Position numbers and translations under genes: made by a program. Positions 52,982 through 62,136 of a stretch of 64,000 nt of DNA are shown piece after piece; position 1 is the first letter of the stretch; each line of letters starts with the position of its first letter. Source of the DNA: PVC group bacterium (GTDB lineage: Bacteria > Verrucomicrobiota > Kiritimatiellia > CAIKKV01); contig CAMDGM010000013.1 in NCBI GenBank assembly GCA_945898015.1, positions 18,532 through 82,531 of the forward strand, given 5' to 3'. The notes below the pieces were generated by a model. The model saw nothing but the letters and a program-made list of their open reading frames with translations. It was not told the origin of the DNA and made no database searches.

Positions 52982-54160
52982 ATGAAACAGGTGAAGATGG
53001 CGATGGCGGGCGTGCTGATGGCGGCAAGCATCGGCGACATGAGCATGGCGCAGAGTCCGGTGGTGCCGGCGATCCCGAAGACGTGGGTGGATTCGGTGAC
53101 ATTCAAAGGCGACCTGCGATATCGGTATGAAAGCATCAACGACGATTCGAAGCTTGATGCCAGCAAGGATACGTACACCCGCCAGCGCGACCGGGTCCGG
53201 GCACGCCTGGGCGCTGAAGCCAAGTGCAATGACGACCTGAAAGTGGGGATCGAGCTTTCAACCGGGCAGTCGGATCCGGTGTCCGGGAACCAGACGGTGG
53301 GCGATGGCTTTGCCAAAAAGGACTTCAAGCTGAACCTGGCCTACGCGGATTACAATTTCCTCGGCGACAACCCGAATGAGGTTCATGTCGTGGCGGGGAA
53401 AATGAAGAACCCCTTCATCACGTACGCGGACGATCTCGTCTGGGATGGCGACCTGACCCCGGAAGGCCTGGCGGTCAAGGGCCAGTGGACGGCGGGAATT
53501 GCCACGTTGCTGGGGAACGGCGGCTACCTGTGGGTCCAGGAGCGGGCCGACAAAAACGACCTGATGCTGCACGCCGCCCAGGGCGCGGTGAAGCTTCAGT
53601 TTGTGCCTGAGTTCGGGATGACATTCGGAGCCAGCTACTACGGCTACCAGGACATGAAGGGTAACGACGTGATCGACTGGGAGTTGAAGAACGGCACGTA
53701 TGGCAACAGCTCCGTCAGCGGCACGAAGAGCGGAAGCACGACGAACAAGGCGTGGGCCATGGATTACACGCCGGTGGTGTACTTCGCCCAGATGGACCTG
53801 TGGGTGGCCGGCCTCCCCTTGACCGTGTTCGGGCAGCAGCTCAGCAATCCCGAGGCGAAAAAGCTCGACCAGGGCTATCTCTACGGCGTGACGCTGGGCA
53901 AGGCGAAGAACCCCAAGAGCTGGGAAGTCGGCTATAGTTATGCCGAAGTCGAAAAGGACGCCACGGTGGGCATGTTCACGGATTCCGATCGCTGGGGCGG
54001 CGGCACCGATGGCCATGGCCACAAGATCAATGGAAAATTCCAGATCATGAAGAACCTGCAGGCCGGCGTCTCGTACTTCATGGACGAGAAGAAGATTTCG
54101 GATGCCGCGAACACCAAGGATTACGACCGGCTGCAGCTGGATCTGGTGGCTAGCTTCTAG
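52982..54160 (+). CDS. Outer-membrane porin of the phosphate regulon
   Basis: Beta-barrel of 392 residues. Signal peptide to SMAQ (about 23), a first strand FKGDLRYRYESIND and many amphipathic strands to a terminal LQLDLVASF. The pattern fits the putative-porin family seen in PVC and Bacteroidota genomes; phosphate selectivity (as in OprO/OprP or PhoE) is inferred from its Pho-box promoter and its place between phoR and pstS. AAGGAG lies before the ATG. Confidence 0.85.
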   Translation: MKQVKMAMAGVLMAASIGDMSMAQSPVVPAIPKTWVDSVTFKGDLRYRYESINDDSKLDASKDTYTRQRDRVRARLGAEAKCNDDLKVGIELSTGQSDPVSGNQTVGDGFAKKDFKLNLAYADYNFLGDNPNEVHVVAGKMKNPFITYADDLVWDGDLTPEGLAVKGQWTAGIATLLGNGGYLWVQERADKNDLMLHAAQGAVKLQFVPEFGMTFGASYYGYQDMKGNDVIDWELKNGTYGNSSVSGTKSGSTTNKAWAMDYTPVVYFAQMDLWVAGLPLTVFGQQLSNPEAKKLDQGYLYGVTLGKAKNPKSWEVGYSYAEVEKDATVGMFTDSDRWGGGTDGHGHKINGKFQIMKNLQAGVSYFMDEKKISDAANTKDYDRLQLDLVASF

Positions 54161-54186
54161 GCGGAGGGCGGGAAAGGAGCCTGACG

Positions 54187-54528
54187 ATGTATACGTTTCT
54201 CGGCATGACGGAAGATGTGGAACGAATGGCGCGGCGGATCCGGCGACTTCTGGGAACCCGGCCGGCCGTGCATGTGGACGAGTTGCGGATGCGCCTCGGG
54301 ATGGATAAAACGACACTTCGTGAGGCCTTGAAGGCGATGGTGGCGCGCGGCGAGGTCGAGCGGCTGCGGCCGATCGATTTTTCCGGCGAGGACCACGACT
54401 TCTACCGGGTACATCGCCCGGTCGCGATGTGGGTGAAGGCCGCCGAAAGGCGGCCTGAGCCCCTCGCGCAAAACGGGCCTGAACACGTTCGGTTGTCAGG
54501 CCTGGCCGTGGCCTGGCTTTCCGATTAG
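54187..54528 (+). CDS. Small winged-helix protein in the pho/pst cluster
   Basis: Protein of 113 residues. The first ~75 residues form a predicted winged helix (HVDELRMRLGMDKTTLREAL, recognition helix at about 45-55, then a wing VERLRPIDF). The tail is charged and unstructured. AAAGGAG lies eight bases upstream. Its place between the porin and pstS, in the same orientation, suggests it regulates phosphate genes or works as a DNA-binding adaptor. I cannot match it to a named family; it is not PhoU. Confidence 0.72.
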   Translation: MYTFLGMTEDVERMARRIRRLLGTRPAVHVDELRMRLGMDKTTLREALKAMVARGEVERLRPIDFSGEDHDFYRVHRPVAMWVKAAERRPEPLAQNGPEHVRLSGLAVAWLSD

Positions 54529-54549
54529 GAGCAGCAGCAAACAGGGCAT

Positions 54550-54573
54550 CCCCCTGGCGGAACGGCCGGGGGG
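54550..54573 (+). other. Strong hairpin in pstS leader
   Basis: Nine-base stem CCCCCTGGC/GCCGGGGGG (one T-G wobble) with a 6-base loop, 40 bases before pstS. No T-run follows, so it is not an ordinary terminator. It could protect the pstS message from degradation or regulate entry into it. Confidence 0.5.
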
Positions 54574-54612
54574 ATTGGAAAAAGCGAACGACAACAGAAA
54601 AAGGAAGCGACG

Positions 54613-55437
54613 ATGAAAACAGTCAAGACGATGGTGGCGGGATTGGTGGCGATAGGGATGGCCGCGGGGAGCGCCCTGGCGGAAAATGCGAATAAGATCG
54701 TGGTGGATGGGTCCACCACCGTCGGGCCGATCGCCAAGGCTTTCGCCGAGTATTACATGGGCAGTCATGCGAACGTCAACATCACGGTGAGCGAATCCGG
54801 AAGCGGGAACGGGGCGAAGAGCTTGCTCAATGCCGCGTGTGATGTGGCGACCATGTCCCGGCCTATGAAGAACTCGGAAAAGAAAGCGGCGCAGGATGCC
54901 GGCATCCTGCCCATCGAAACGATTGTGGCCATGGACGGACTGTCCGCCGTGGTGCATCCCAGCAATCCCCTCGCGAACCTGACGATCGAGCAGATTCGGG
55001 ACATCTACACCGGCAAGATCAAGAACTGGAAGGAATTGGGCGGGCCGGACCAGCTGATCGTGGTGATCAGCCGGGACACGAACAGCGGAACGTACGAGAG
55101 CTTCGAGACGCTGGTCATGAACAAGGAAAAGATGGGCGAGAAAGTCGAGTACGTGGGAAGCAATGGCGCGATCCGCCAGCGGGTGATGAGCACGCCGGCG
55201 GCGATCGGCTACGTGGGGCTGGCGTTTGTCGACGGGGTCAAGTCGTTGACCGTGAATGGCGTCGAGGCGACGCCGGCCACGGTCACGAGCAAAAAGTACC
55301 CGATTGCCAGGCCGCTTTACATGTACACGAACGGGCGGCCGAAACCGGGCACGCCGCTGCAGGAGTTCATCACCTTGTACGCGACGCCGGACGGGAAGAA
55401 GATCATCGAGGACACGGGCTTTGTGCCGGTGAACTGA
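54613..55437 (+). CDS. pstS: Phosphate ABC transporter substrate-binding protein PstS
   Basis: Periplasmic phosphate-binding protein of 274 residues. Signal peptide to ALAEN (about 24). Phosphate-contacting loops: DGSTTVGP (near the mature N terminus), SESGSGNGAKSLL and SRDTNSGTYESF. GGAAG precedes the ATG. It is the first gene of the pst set; a hairpin with a T-run after it separates it from pstC. Confidence 0.95.
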   Translation: MKTVKTMVAGLVAIGMAAGSALAENANKIVVDGSTTVGPIAKAFAEYYMGSHANVNITVSESGSGNGAKSLLNAACDVATMSRPMKNSEKKAAQDAGILPIETIVAMDGLSAVVHPSNPLANLTIEQIRDIYTGKIKNWKELGGPDQLIVVISRDTNSGTYESFETLVMNKEKMGEKVEYVGSNGAIRQRVMSTPAAIGYVGLAFVDGVKSLTVNGVEATPATVTSKKYPIARPLYMYTNGRPKPGTPLQEFITLYATPDGKKIIEDTGFVPVN

Positions 55438-55461
55438 AGGGTTTCGGGAACGTCCACGACA

Positions 55462-55497
55462 GGCGGTCGGCAGACCTTCGGAGCCGGCCGCCTTTTT
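55462..55497 (+). terminator. Terminator/attenuator between pstS and pstC
   Basis: Ten-base stem GGCGGTCGGC/GCCGGCCGCC (one wobble) followed by five T residues, 13 bases before the pstC start. Placed inside the operon, it should reduce pstCAB relative to pstS. Confidence 0.8.
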
Positions 55498-55510
55498 GCA
55501 GGGAGGATAC

Positions 55511-56680
55511 GTGACGACGCCGAGCGTCCAATCGATGAGCAGGCCGGGGCGGGAATTGCCGTCACTCCTGTTGAGTCACACCGCGCGTCGCCGGCAGCGG
55601 CTGACGGCGGCATTGGGAACCGGGTTTTTATTGACCGTCACCTCGCTGTCCGCGCTGGCGGTTTTCTTTATTTTTTACTTCATTGCCCGGGATGCCTGGC
55701 CGTTTTTCCGGCTCGAAGGCGCCCGGGAGTTTTTCACGAGCATGAGATGGTATCCTTCGGCGGGGAGTGCGGAGTTTGGCGCCCGGGCGATTTTAGTTGG
55801 AAGCGGGCTGGTGACGCTCGGCGCGATTGTGGTGGCGGTGCCGCTCGGGGTGACGGCGGCGGTCTGTCTGAGCGATGTGCTTCCTTTTTCCGTGCGGCAG
55901 GTGGTCAAGCCGGTGATCGAGATCCTGGCGGCCATCCCGTCCGTGGCATATGGCTTTTTCGCCCTGGTGGTGCTGGCGCCGCTGCTCCAGCAGAGCGGGG
56001 GGCCCATCCTGGGCCTGATGGTGTGGATCATCGGGGCGCCTTTGGCGGCGCTGGCGATTCTGGTGGTGGTCGATCTGGCGACCGACAAGCTGTCCGACCG
56101 TTCCCGGTCGCGAGTCCGGGTCCTGGCGTTCGGGGTGTTAAGCGCGGTCGCCGTGGCGGCTCTGGCGGTGGCTGGAAAAGCGGCGAGCGGGCTGGTGATT
56201 TCCAGCGGCACCAACGCCTTGAACGTCTCTCTCATTCTGGGCATCATGGCGCTGCCCACGGTGGTGAGCGTGTCGGAGGATGCCTTGCAGGCGGTGGGCC
56301 GGGACCTGCGGGAGGGCAGTTATGCCCTGGGCGCCACCCGCGCGGAAACGCTCCTCAGGACGGTGATCCCGGCCGCGAGCAGCGGCATCCTGGCGGCGGT
56401 GATTCTGGGCGTCATGCGGGCGGTCGGAGAAACCATGGTCGTGTGGATGGCCTCCGGCAACGCCGCGCAGATTCCGCATCCCTGGTACAACTTGCTTGAG
56501 CCGGTGCGAACGCTCACGGCCACCATTGCCGGGGACATGGGGGAGGCCGATCATGTGACGGGGTCGGCCCGGTATCATGTGCTGTTTGCCATGGCGCTTT
56601 GCCTGCTGGTGTTTTCGTTTGCCTGCAACACGAGCAGCGAGTGGATCATCCGGCGCGCCCGTAAAAAGGCGGGGGGGTAA
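55511..56680 (+). CDS. pstC: Phosphate ABC transporter permease PstC
   Basis: Inner-membrane permease of 389 residues with six or seven helices and the binding-protein-dependent permease loop EGSYALGATRAETLLRTVIPAA that contacts PstB. A GTG at 55511 with GGGAGG four bases upstream is chosen; an ATG at 55535 is an alternative. The N-terminal region has an extra cytoplasmic stretch (about 1-37) before the first helix. Confidence 0.92.
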   Translation: MTTPSVQSMSRPGRELPSLLLSHTARRRQRLTAALGTGFLLTVTSLSALAVFFIFYFIARDAWPFFRLEGAREFFTSMRWYPSAGSAEFGARAILVGSGLVTLGAIVVAVPLGVTAAVCLSDVLPFSVRQVVKPVIEILAAIPSVAYGFFALVVLAPLLQQSGGPILGLMVWIIGAPLAALAILVVVDLATDKLSDRSRSRVRVLAFGVLSAVAVAALAVAGKAASGLVISSGTNALNVSLILGIMALPTVVSVSEDALQAVGRDLREGSYALGATRAETLLRTVIPAASSGILAAVILGVMRAVGETMVVWMASGNAAQIPHPWYNLLEPVRTLTATIAGDMGEADHVTGSARYHVLFAMALCLLVFSFACNTSSEWIIRRARKKAGG

Positions 56681-56684
56681 CGCC

Positions 56685-58031
56685 ATGCGGTTGCAGACGC
56701 GTAAAATTCTGGACCGGGCGTTCACGGGGTCGGGGGTGCTGGCGATTATCCTGATGACGGCCGCCTTGCTGATCCTGCTGACGCCGATGTTTGTCCGTGG
56801 CTCGGGCGCGATATTTTTTACCGCCACCGTGGAGCACCGGCGGATCATGCTCGAGAAATTTGACCGGGGAGACCGGGACGCGGTGGAGCGGGATATCCGT
56901 TCCGCGCGGGCCGCCCGCGAGCCGGTGTATCGGGCGATTGCCGAGTTCGAGCGCCAGCTGGCCGCCGGCGACGCCGCCCCGCGCCGCCTCTACGCGACGC
57001 CGCTGAAAGACGTGAAGAAGGCCTTGAGCGTCCTGTTCGGGCCCGAGCCCGGCCGCCCCCGCCCCATGCTGATGCGGGACCAATATGGGCAGGCCCGCTG
57101 GGACCGGGCGCAGGTCAAGCTGGCGCGAGTGTTGTGCCGGGAGGAGTGGGATTATTCGAATCCGGCCAAAGCCGGGGTCCTGGTCCTGAAACCGCGGGCC
57201 GCCGATTTTGCCGGAACGCCGGTGGCGGAGATTTTCCCGTATCTGCAGCAGAACGCGGACCGGATGCTGCTGCCCCGGCGGACGGTGTACTGGCAGTTTC
57301 TGACCGACGTTTCGTTCGATTCTCATTTTTTTGGCGGGATCTGGCCGGAGATCCTCGGGACCTTGTATTTGACGTTGGGCGCCATGATGCTGGCCATTCC
57401 CATGGGCTTGATTGCCGCGATTTACCTGACCGAGTATGCCACGGAAAGCCGGCTGCTCGACCTGCTTCGCACCTGTATCAGCACCTTGGCGGGCGTGCCC
57501 AGCATTGTCTTCGGCCTGTTCGGCCTGGCGTTCTTTATCAACACCCTGAATGTGTCGCCGTCCAAAAGCGTTCTGGCGGGGTCGATGACGCTGGCGCTCA
57601 TGATTTTGCCGACCGTGATCCGGGCTTCCGAAGAGGCCCTCCGGGCGGTGCCCAGGACGTATAAGGAGGCGGCCTTGAGCCTGGGCGCCGGGCGCTGGCA
57701 TGCGGTTTGGACCATTATGCTGCCGGCGGCGCTGCCGGGCATCCTGACCGGAATCGTGATCAGCATGGGCCGGGCGGCGGGCGAAACGGCGCCGATTATT
57801 TTCACCGCCGCGGTCAGCGTCGGAAAGCCTTTGGCGGTGTGGGAAACGCTGACCCAGCCGACGCCGGCGCTATCGTGGAATATTTTCAACCTGGCGACCG
57901 AACACGAGGCCGTGGACGAAGTCCGTCACGTCCAGTACGGGCTGGTGCTGGTCCTGGTGAGCCTGGTGCTGGTGTTGAATCTGGTCGCCATTCTTCTGCG
58001 GGCGCGAATTGCCAAGCGGATGAGGGTGTAA
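56685..58031 (+). CDS. pstA: Phosphate ABC transporter permease PstA with large periplasmic insert
   Basis: Permease of 448 residues; usual PstA proteins have about 280-300. After the first helix (about 15-36) there is an inserted soluble segment of about 175 residues ([18 protein letters not shown] to [18 protein letters not shown]) before the five remaining helices. The PstB-contact loop [23 protein letters not shown] is present. The insert probably sits in the periplasm near PstS. The frame extends upstream but the ATG at 56685 follows the pstC stop by four bases. Confidence 0.92.
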   Translation: MRLQTRKILDRAFTGSGVLAIILMTAALLILLTPMFVRGSGAIFFTATVEHRRIMLEKFDRGDRDAVERDIRSARAAREPVYRAIAEFERQLAAGDAAPRRLYATPLKDVKKALSVLFGPEPGRPRPMLMRDQYGQARWDRAQVKLARVLCREEWDYSNPAKAGVLVLKPRAADFAGTPVAEIFPYLQQNADRMLLPRRTVYWQFLTDVSFDSHFFGGIWPEILGTLYLTLGAMMLAIPMGLIAAIYLTEYATESRLLDLLRTCISTLAGVPSIVFGLFGLAFFINTLNVSPSKSVLAGSMTLALMILPTVIRASEEALRAVPRTYKEAALSLGAGRWHAVWTIMLPAALPGILTGIVISMGRAAGETAPIIFTAAVSVGKPLAVWETLTQPTPALSWNIFNLATEHEAVDEVRHVQYGLVLVLVSLVLVLNLVAILLRARIAKRMRV

Positions 58032-58045
58032 CGGGAGGTGAGCGT

Positions 58046-58894
58046 ATGTGCGCAGAGGCAAGTCTGCCGGCGATTCGGCTGATGGTGGAGATGCAAAATC
58101 CGGCCGTGGAGGGCTGTGAAAAACGGAGCGAACCGGCTTTGCCCAGCCATGTCGAGACCCGGGACTTTTCCGTGTTTTACCGGACCAATCAGGCGGTCAA
58201 GCGTGTCAGCCTTCAGATGTCGGCCGGCCGCGTGACGGCCATTATCGGGCCGAGCGGATGCGGCAAGAGCACGCTGCTGCGGGCGATCAACCGCATGAAC
58301 GACCTGGTGCCCGGCTGTCACACCGAAGGCGAGCTTCTTTTCGGGGGGCAGGATTTGTACAGTCCGGACGTGGACGTGGTGACGCTGCGCCGGCGCGTGG
58401 GGATGGTTTTCCAGAAGCCGAACCCGTTTCCCAAGTCGATTTTCGACAACGTGGCCTACGGGCCGCGGCTGCATGGCGGCGTGAGCCGTGGCGGCCTGGC
58501 GGAAACGGTCGAGCGCAGCCTGGTGGATGCGGCGCTGTGGTACGAGGTGAAAGACCGGTTGCATGAAAACGCGCTGGGGCTTTCCGGCGGCCAGCAGCAG
58601 CGGCTGTGCATTGCCCGGGCGCTGGCGGTGCAGCCTGAAATCCTGCTGATGGACGAGCCCACGTCCGCCCTGGATCCGCGGGCCACCTCCCGGATCGAGG
58701 ACTTGATCGCCGAGCTCAAGGGCCACTACACGATCATTATCGTCACCCACAACATGCAGCAGGCCGCGCGGGTGTCGGATTATACGGCCTTCATGTACGA
58801 GGGCAACCTGGTGGAGTTCGGCGCCACGACCCAGGTGTTCAGCACCCCGCGGCAGAAGCAGACCGAAGACTATATCACCGGCCGGTTCGGATAA
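58046..58894 (+). CDS. pstB: Phosphate ABC transporter ATPase PstB
   Basis: ATPase of 282 residues energising phosphate import. Walker [10 protein letters not shown] (68-76), Q-loop [12 protein letters not shown], signature LSGGQQQR and Walker [13 protein letters not shown]; the H-loop is VTHNM. GGGAGGTG lies upstream. It has about 30 extra N-terminal residues compared with E. coli PstB. No phoU follows: the next gene is glutamine synthetase, 275 bases on. Confidence 0.95.
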   Translation: MCAEASLPAIRLMVEMQNPAVEGCEKRSEPALPSHVETRDFSVFYRTNQAVKRVSLQMSAGRVTAIIGPSGCGKSTLLRAINRMNDLVPGCHTEGELLFGGQDLYSPDVDVVTLRRRVGMVFQKPNPFPKSIFDNVAYGPRLHGGVSRGGLAETVERSLVDAALWYEVKDRLHENALGLSGGQQQRLCIARALAVQPEILLMDEPTSALDPRATSRIEDLIAELKGHYTIIIVTHNMQQAARVSDYTAFMYEGNLVEFGATTQVFSTPRQKQTEDYITGRFG

Positions 58895-59054
58895 GCCCCC
58901 TGACAAGGTTGGCGAAAAAACGAACGGGACATACAAAAATGTAATGTCGGCGATAAGTATTATACAAATATGTCTTATTAGGCGTATAGGCCCTATTGAG
59001 TGCCACGGCTTTGTTTTGACTTAACCCTTGAAAACACCCGCATAAACGCTTGAT

Positions 59055-59070
59055 TGGCAAGCGGATGGCG
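59055..59070 (+). promoter_or_regulatory. Candidate sigma-54 promoter of glutamine synthetase III
   Basis: TGGCAAG, four bases, TGGCG: the invariant GG (59056-59057) and GC (59068-59069) are ten bases apart as required for RpoN. It overlaps a possible sigma-70 promoter TTGATT-18-TATGCT (59050-59079). The rest of the 263-base gap is AT-rich and holds no gene. Confidence 0.45.
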
Positions 59071-59169
59071 GGGTATGCTCGGGATCGGGAATGACCTTGG
59101 CATGGCGCCTGCTTTATAACGAAGCGACGCGGGCGTATGTCGCGGTCGCGGTAACGAATGGAGCATGCG

Positions 59170-61272
59170 ATGACGAACAAGTGTAAAGCGCCGGCTGGAA
59201 GCGGGATCATGGAACAATACGGGTCCCTTGTTTTCAACCTCAAGACGATGCGGAATTACCTGTCCGAGAAGGCCTACCAGTCGATCAAGTCCACCCTGTT
59301 GAAGGGGGAGACCCTGGACCCCTCGATTTCGGATGAGGTGGCGGACGCCATGAAGACGTGGGCGATGGAGAAAGGCGCCACGCATTTCACGCATTGGTTC
59401 CAGCCCCTGACGGGCGCCACGGCCGAGAAGCAGGAGGCGTTCCTCCAGCCGGACCGCGAGGGCGGCGTGCTGACCTCCTTTTCCGGCAAAGAGCTGATTC
59501 AGGGCGAGCCGGATGCCTCGAGTTTTCCCTCCGGCGGCCTGCGCGCCACGTTCGAGGCCCGCGGTTACACGGCCTGGGATCCGACGAGTCCCGCCTTCGT
59601 GAAGGAAGGCCCGAACGATAGCGTGGTGTTGTGCATTCCCACGGTGTTCTGCAGCTATCACGGTGAGGCGCTGGACAAGAAGACCCCGTTGCTGCGCTCC
59701 CAGAATGCGCTGGCCAAGCAGATTGTGCGCATGGCCAAGCTGTTCGGGGTGACCGGCACCGCCCGGCCTTTTGGCACCCTGGGCGCGGAGCAGGAGTATT
59801 TCCTGGTGGATCGCGGGCTGTTCAAGGCGCGGCCCGACCTGGTGCAGACGGGCCGCACGTTGTTCGGCAAGCGGTCCGCTCGCCACCAGCAGATGGAAGA
59901 CCACTATTTCGGTCACATCAAGCCCCGCGTGATCGCGTTCATGACGGATGTGGACCAGGAGCTCTGGAAGCTGGGCGTGCCGGCCAAGACCCGGCATAAC
60001 GAGGTCAGCCCGGCCCAGTTCGAACTGGCGCCCGTGTTTGAGGAGCAGAATCTGGCTGTCGATCATAACATGGTGGTTATGCAGGTTTTGGCCGAGGTGG
60101 CGGAGCGGCATGATTTCGCCTGCCTCCTGCACGAGAAGCCCTTTGCGGGCGTGAACGGATCCGGCAAGCACAACAACTGGTCCGTGTCCGGGCCGGACGG
60201 TAAGAATTGGCTGAGTCCGGGCGACAACCCGCACGACAACGCGAAATTCCTGACCATGATCGCCGCGATCATGACGGCCGTGGACACCTATGCGCCGCTG
60301 TTACGCGCGACCGTGGCGTCCGCCGGCAACGATCACCGACTGGGGGCCAACGAGGCGCCGCCGGCCATCATTTCGATTTACCTGGGCGAACAGCTGGCTG
60401 ACATGATCGCCCAGATCGAAAAGGGCGGGAACGCCAAGACGAGTAAATCGGGCGGCTCCATCCAGATCGGCGTTTCGGGCCTGCCCGATTTGCCGCGCGA
60501 TGCCACCGACCGGAACCGCACGTCGCCCATGGCCTTCACGGGCAACAAGTTCGAGTTCCGCGCGGTGGGCTCCAATATGAGCTGTGCCGGCTCCAACGTG
60601 GTGTTGAACACGATCACGGCCTGGTCGATCGACGAGATTTGCACCACGCTCGAAAAGAAGCTGGCCGGGGGCGCCGATTTCAATTCCGCGTTGCAGGAGC
60701 TCATCCGGTCGATCGTTCGCGATCACAAGCGGATCCTGTTCGACGGCGATAACTATTCCGAGGCGTGGAAGAAGGAAGCGGCCCGGCGCGGCCTCCAGAA
60801 CCTGACCACCACCCCGGCGGCGCTGAAGGAGCTGGTCACCCCGGCTGCCGTTGAGCTGTTCGAGCGGTATGGCGTGTTGACGGCGCGGGAGCTCAAGTCC
60901 CGGTACGAGGCCTACCTGCACGCCTATGAGCAGACCGTGGCGCTGGAGGCCAACTGCGCCCTCACGATCGCCAGCACGATGATCCTGCCTGCGGCGCTGG
61001 AAACCGAGCGTAACCTGGCCGCCACGCTGGCGGCCGGCCGGGGGCTGAGCGCCCACACGGGGTTGCGCCAGATTGCCAAATCGGTGGCCAAGCATGTGGA
61101 CGAACTGGTGGCCGCCATCGGGATGACGGAGAAGGCGCTGGACGGCCATGAATCAGCCCGGATCATCGCTGGGATGACGGCGATGCGCAAGGCCGGGGAT
61201 GCGCTGGAGGCGCACGTGCCGGCGGACCTGTGGCCGTTGCCGACGTATGCGGATTTGTTCTTCCTGATTTAA
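59170..61272 (+). CDS. glnN: Type III glutamine synthetase
   Basis: Large dodecameric ATP-dependent ammonia-assimilating enzyme of 700 residues, the size of the GSIII class (found in Bacteroidota, cyanobacteria and PVC). Conserved blocks include FSSFPSGGLRATFEARGYTAWD near the start of the class III core, LGAEQEYFLVD (metal-binding Glu), GVNGSGKHNNWSV and NDHRLGANEAPPAI. GGAG six bases before 59170 prefers this ATG over 59158. A sigma-54-like promoter suggests nitrogen control. Confidence 0.95.
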   Translation: MTNKCKAPAGSGIMEQYGSLVFNLKTMRNYLSEKAYQSIKSTLLKGETLDPSISDEVADAMKTWAMEKGATHFTHWFQPLTGATAEKQEAFLQPDREGGVLTSFSGKELIQGEPDASSFPSGGLRATFEARGYTAWDPTSPAFVKEGPNDSVVLCIPTVFCSYHGEALDKKTPLLRSQNALAKQIVRMAKLFGVTGTARPFGTLGAEQEYFLVDRGLFKARPDLVQTGRTLFGKRSARHQQMEDHYFGHIKPRVIAFMTDVDQELWKLGVPAKTRHNEVSPAQFELAPVFEEQNLAVDHNMVVMQVLAEVAERHDFACLLHEKPFAGVNGSGKHNNWSVSGPDGKNWLSPGDNPHDNAKFLTMIAAIMTAVDTYAPLLRATVASAGNDHRLGANEAPPAIISIYLGEQLADMIAQIEKGGNAKTSKSGGSIQIGVSGLPDLPRDATDRNRTSPMAFTGNKFEFRAVGSNMSCAGSNVVLNTITAWSIDEICTTLEKKLAGGADFNSALQELIRSIVRDHKRILFDGDNYSEAWKKEAARRGLQNLTTTPAALKELVTPAAVELFERYGVLTARELKSRYEAYLHAYEQTVALEANCALTIASTMILPAALETERNLAATLAAGRGLSAHTGLRQIAKSVAKHVDELVAAIGMTEKALDGHESARIIAGMTAMRKAGDALEAHVPADLWPLPTYADLFFLI

Positions 61273-61312
61273 CAGGCGGAACACCGGCTGAAACAAGGAG
61301 ACGGGGAAACCT

Positions 61313-62131
61313 ATGCTGCCGTTCACCAAGATGACGGGAATCGGAAACGATTACGTCTATATTGATGCCTTCCGGCATCGCGTCGCCGCGCCCGGCAAGC
61401 TGGCGATCGCGATGTCGGAGCGTCATTTCGGGGTGGGGTCGGACGGCCTGGTGCTGATCCTTCCGTCCCGCCGGGCCGAGTGCCGGATGCGGATGTTCAA
61501 TGCGGATGGCAGCGAGGCGGAGATGTGCGGCAACGCCATCCGCTGTGTCGCCAAGTATGTGTACGACCGCAAGCTGGTCCGCAAGACCGCGTTCCGAGTG
61601 GAGACCGCCTGCGGGATCAAGCCCATCCGGCTGGTCGTGCGCGGCGGACGCATGGTCTCCGCCACCGTGGACATGGGGGTCCCCATTCTCGAGCCCGCCC
61701 GCATTCCCGTGGCGGCCCGGACCAACCGGATCAGGCTGGGCGGGCTAGCCTGGACCTGCGTGTCCATGGGGAATCCCCACGCCGTGACGTTTGTCAAAAG
61801 CGTGGCCTCGGCGCCGGTGCTGACAAAAGGGCCGGCGTTCGAGATCGCCCCCGTGTTCCCCCGGCGATGTAACATCGAGTTTGCCGAGGTGGTGAGCCGG
61901 CGGCTGATCCGGATGCGGGTCTGGGAGCGTGGCGCGGGTGAAACGCTGGCGTGCGGCACGGGGGCCTGTGCCACGGCTGTGGCCGGCGTGCTGAATGGAT
62001 TGACAGACCGGGAGGTGGACGTGGAGCTGACCGGCGGCCGGCTTCATATCGCCTGGCGCGAGGCGGACGGCCGCGTCCTGATGACCGGCGGGGCGGAATT
62101 CGTGTTTGATGGCGTGTGGCTGAAAGGGTAG
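61313..62131 (+). CDS. dapF: Diaminopimelate epimerase
   Basis: Converts LL- to meso-diaminopimelate for lysine and peptidoglycan. Cofactor-free racemase of 272 residues with the catalytic cysteines Cys72 (MCGNAIRC) and Cys214 (ACGTGACA). AAGGAG upstream. The next gene makes its substrate. Confidence 0.96.
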   Translation: MLPFTKMTGIGNDYVYIDAFRHRVAAPGKLAIAMSERHFGVGSDGLVLILPSRRAECRMRMFNADGSEAEMCGNAIRCVAKYVYDRKLVRKTAFRVETACGIKPIRLVVRGGRMVSATVDMGVPILEPARIPVAARTNRIRLGGLAWTCVSMGNPHAVTFVKSVASAPVLTKGPAFEIAPVFPRRCNIEFAEVVSRRLIRMRVWERGAGETLACGTGACATAVAGVLNGLTDREVDVELTGGRLHIAWREADGRVLMTGGAEFVFDGVWLKG

Positions 62132-62136
62132 AAGGC

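Noticed and set aside
51052..53328. Long minus-strand frame opposite phoR and the porin gene
   Set aside because: Overlaps phoR motifs and the Pho-box region; no recognisable domain.
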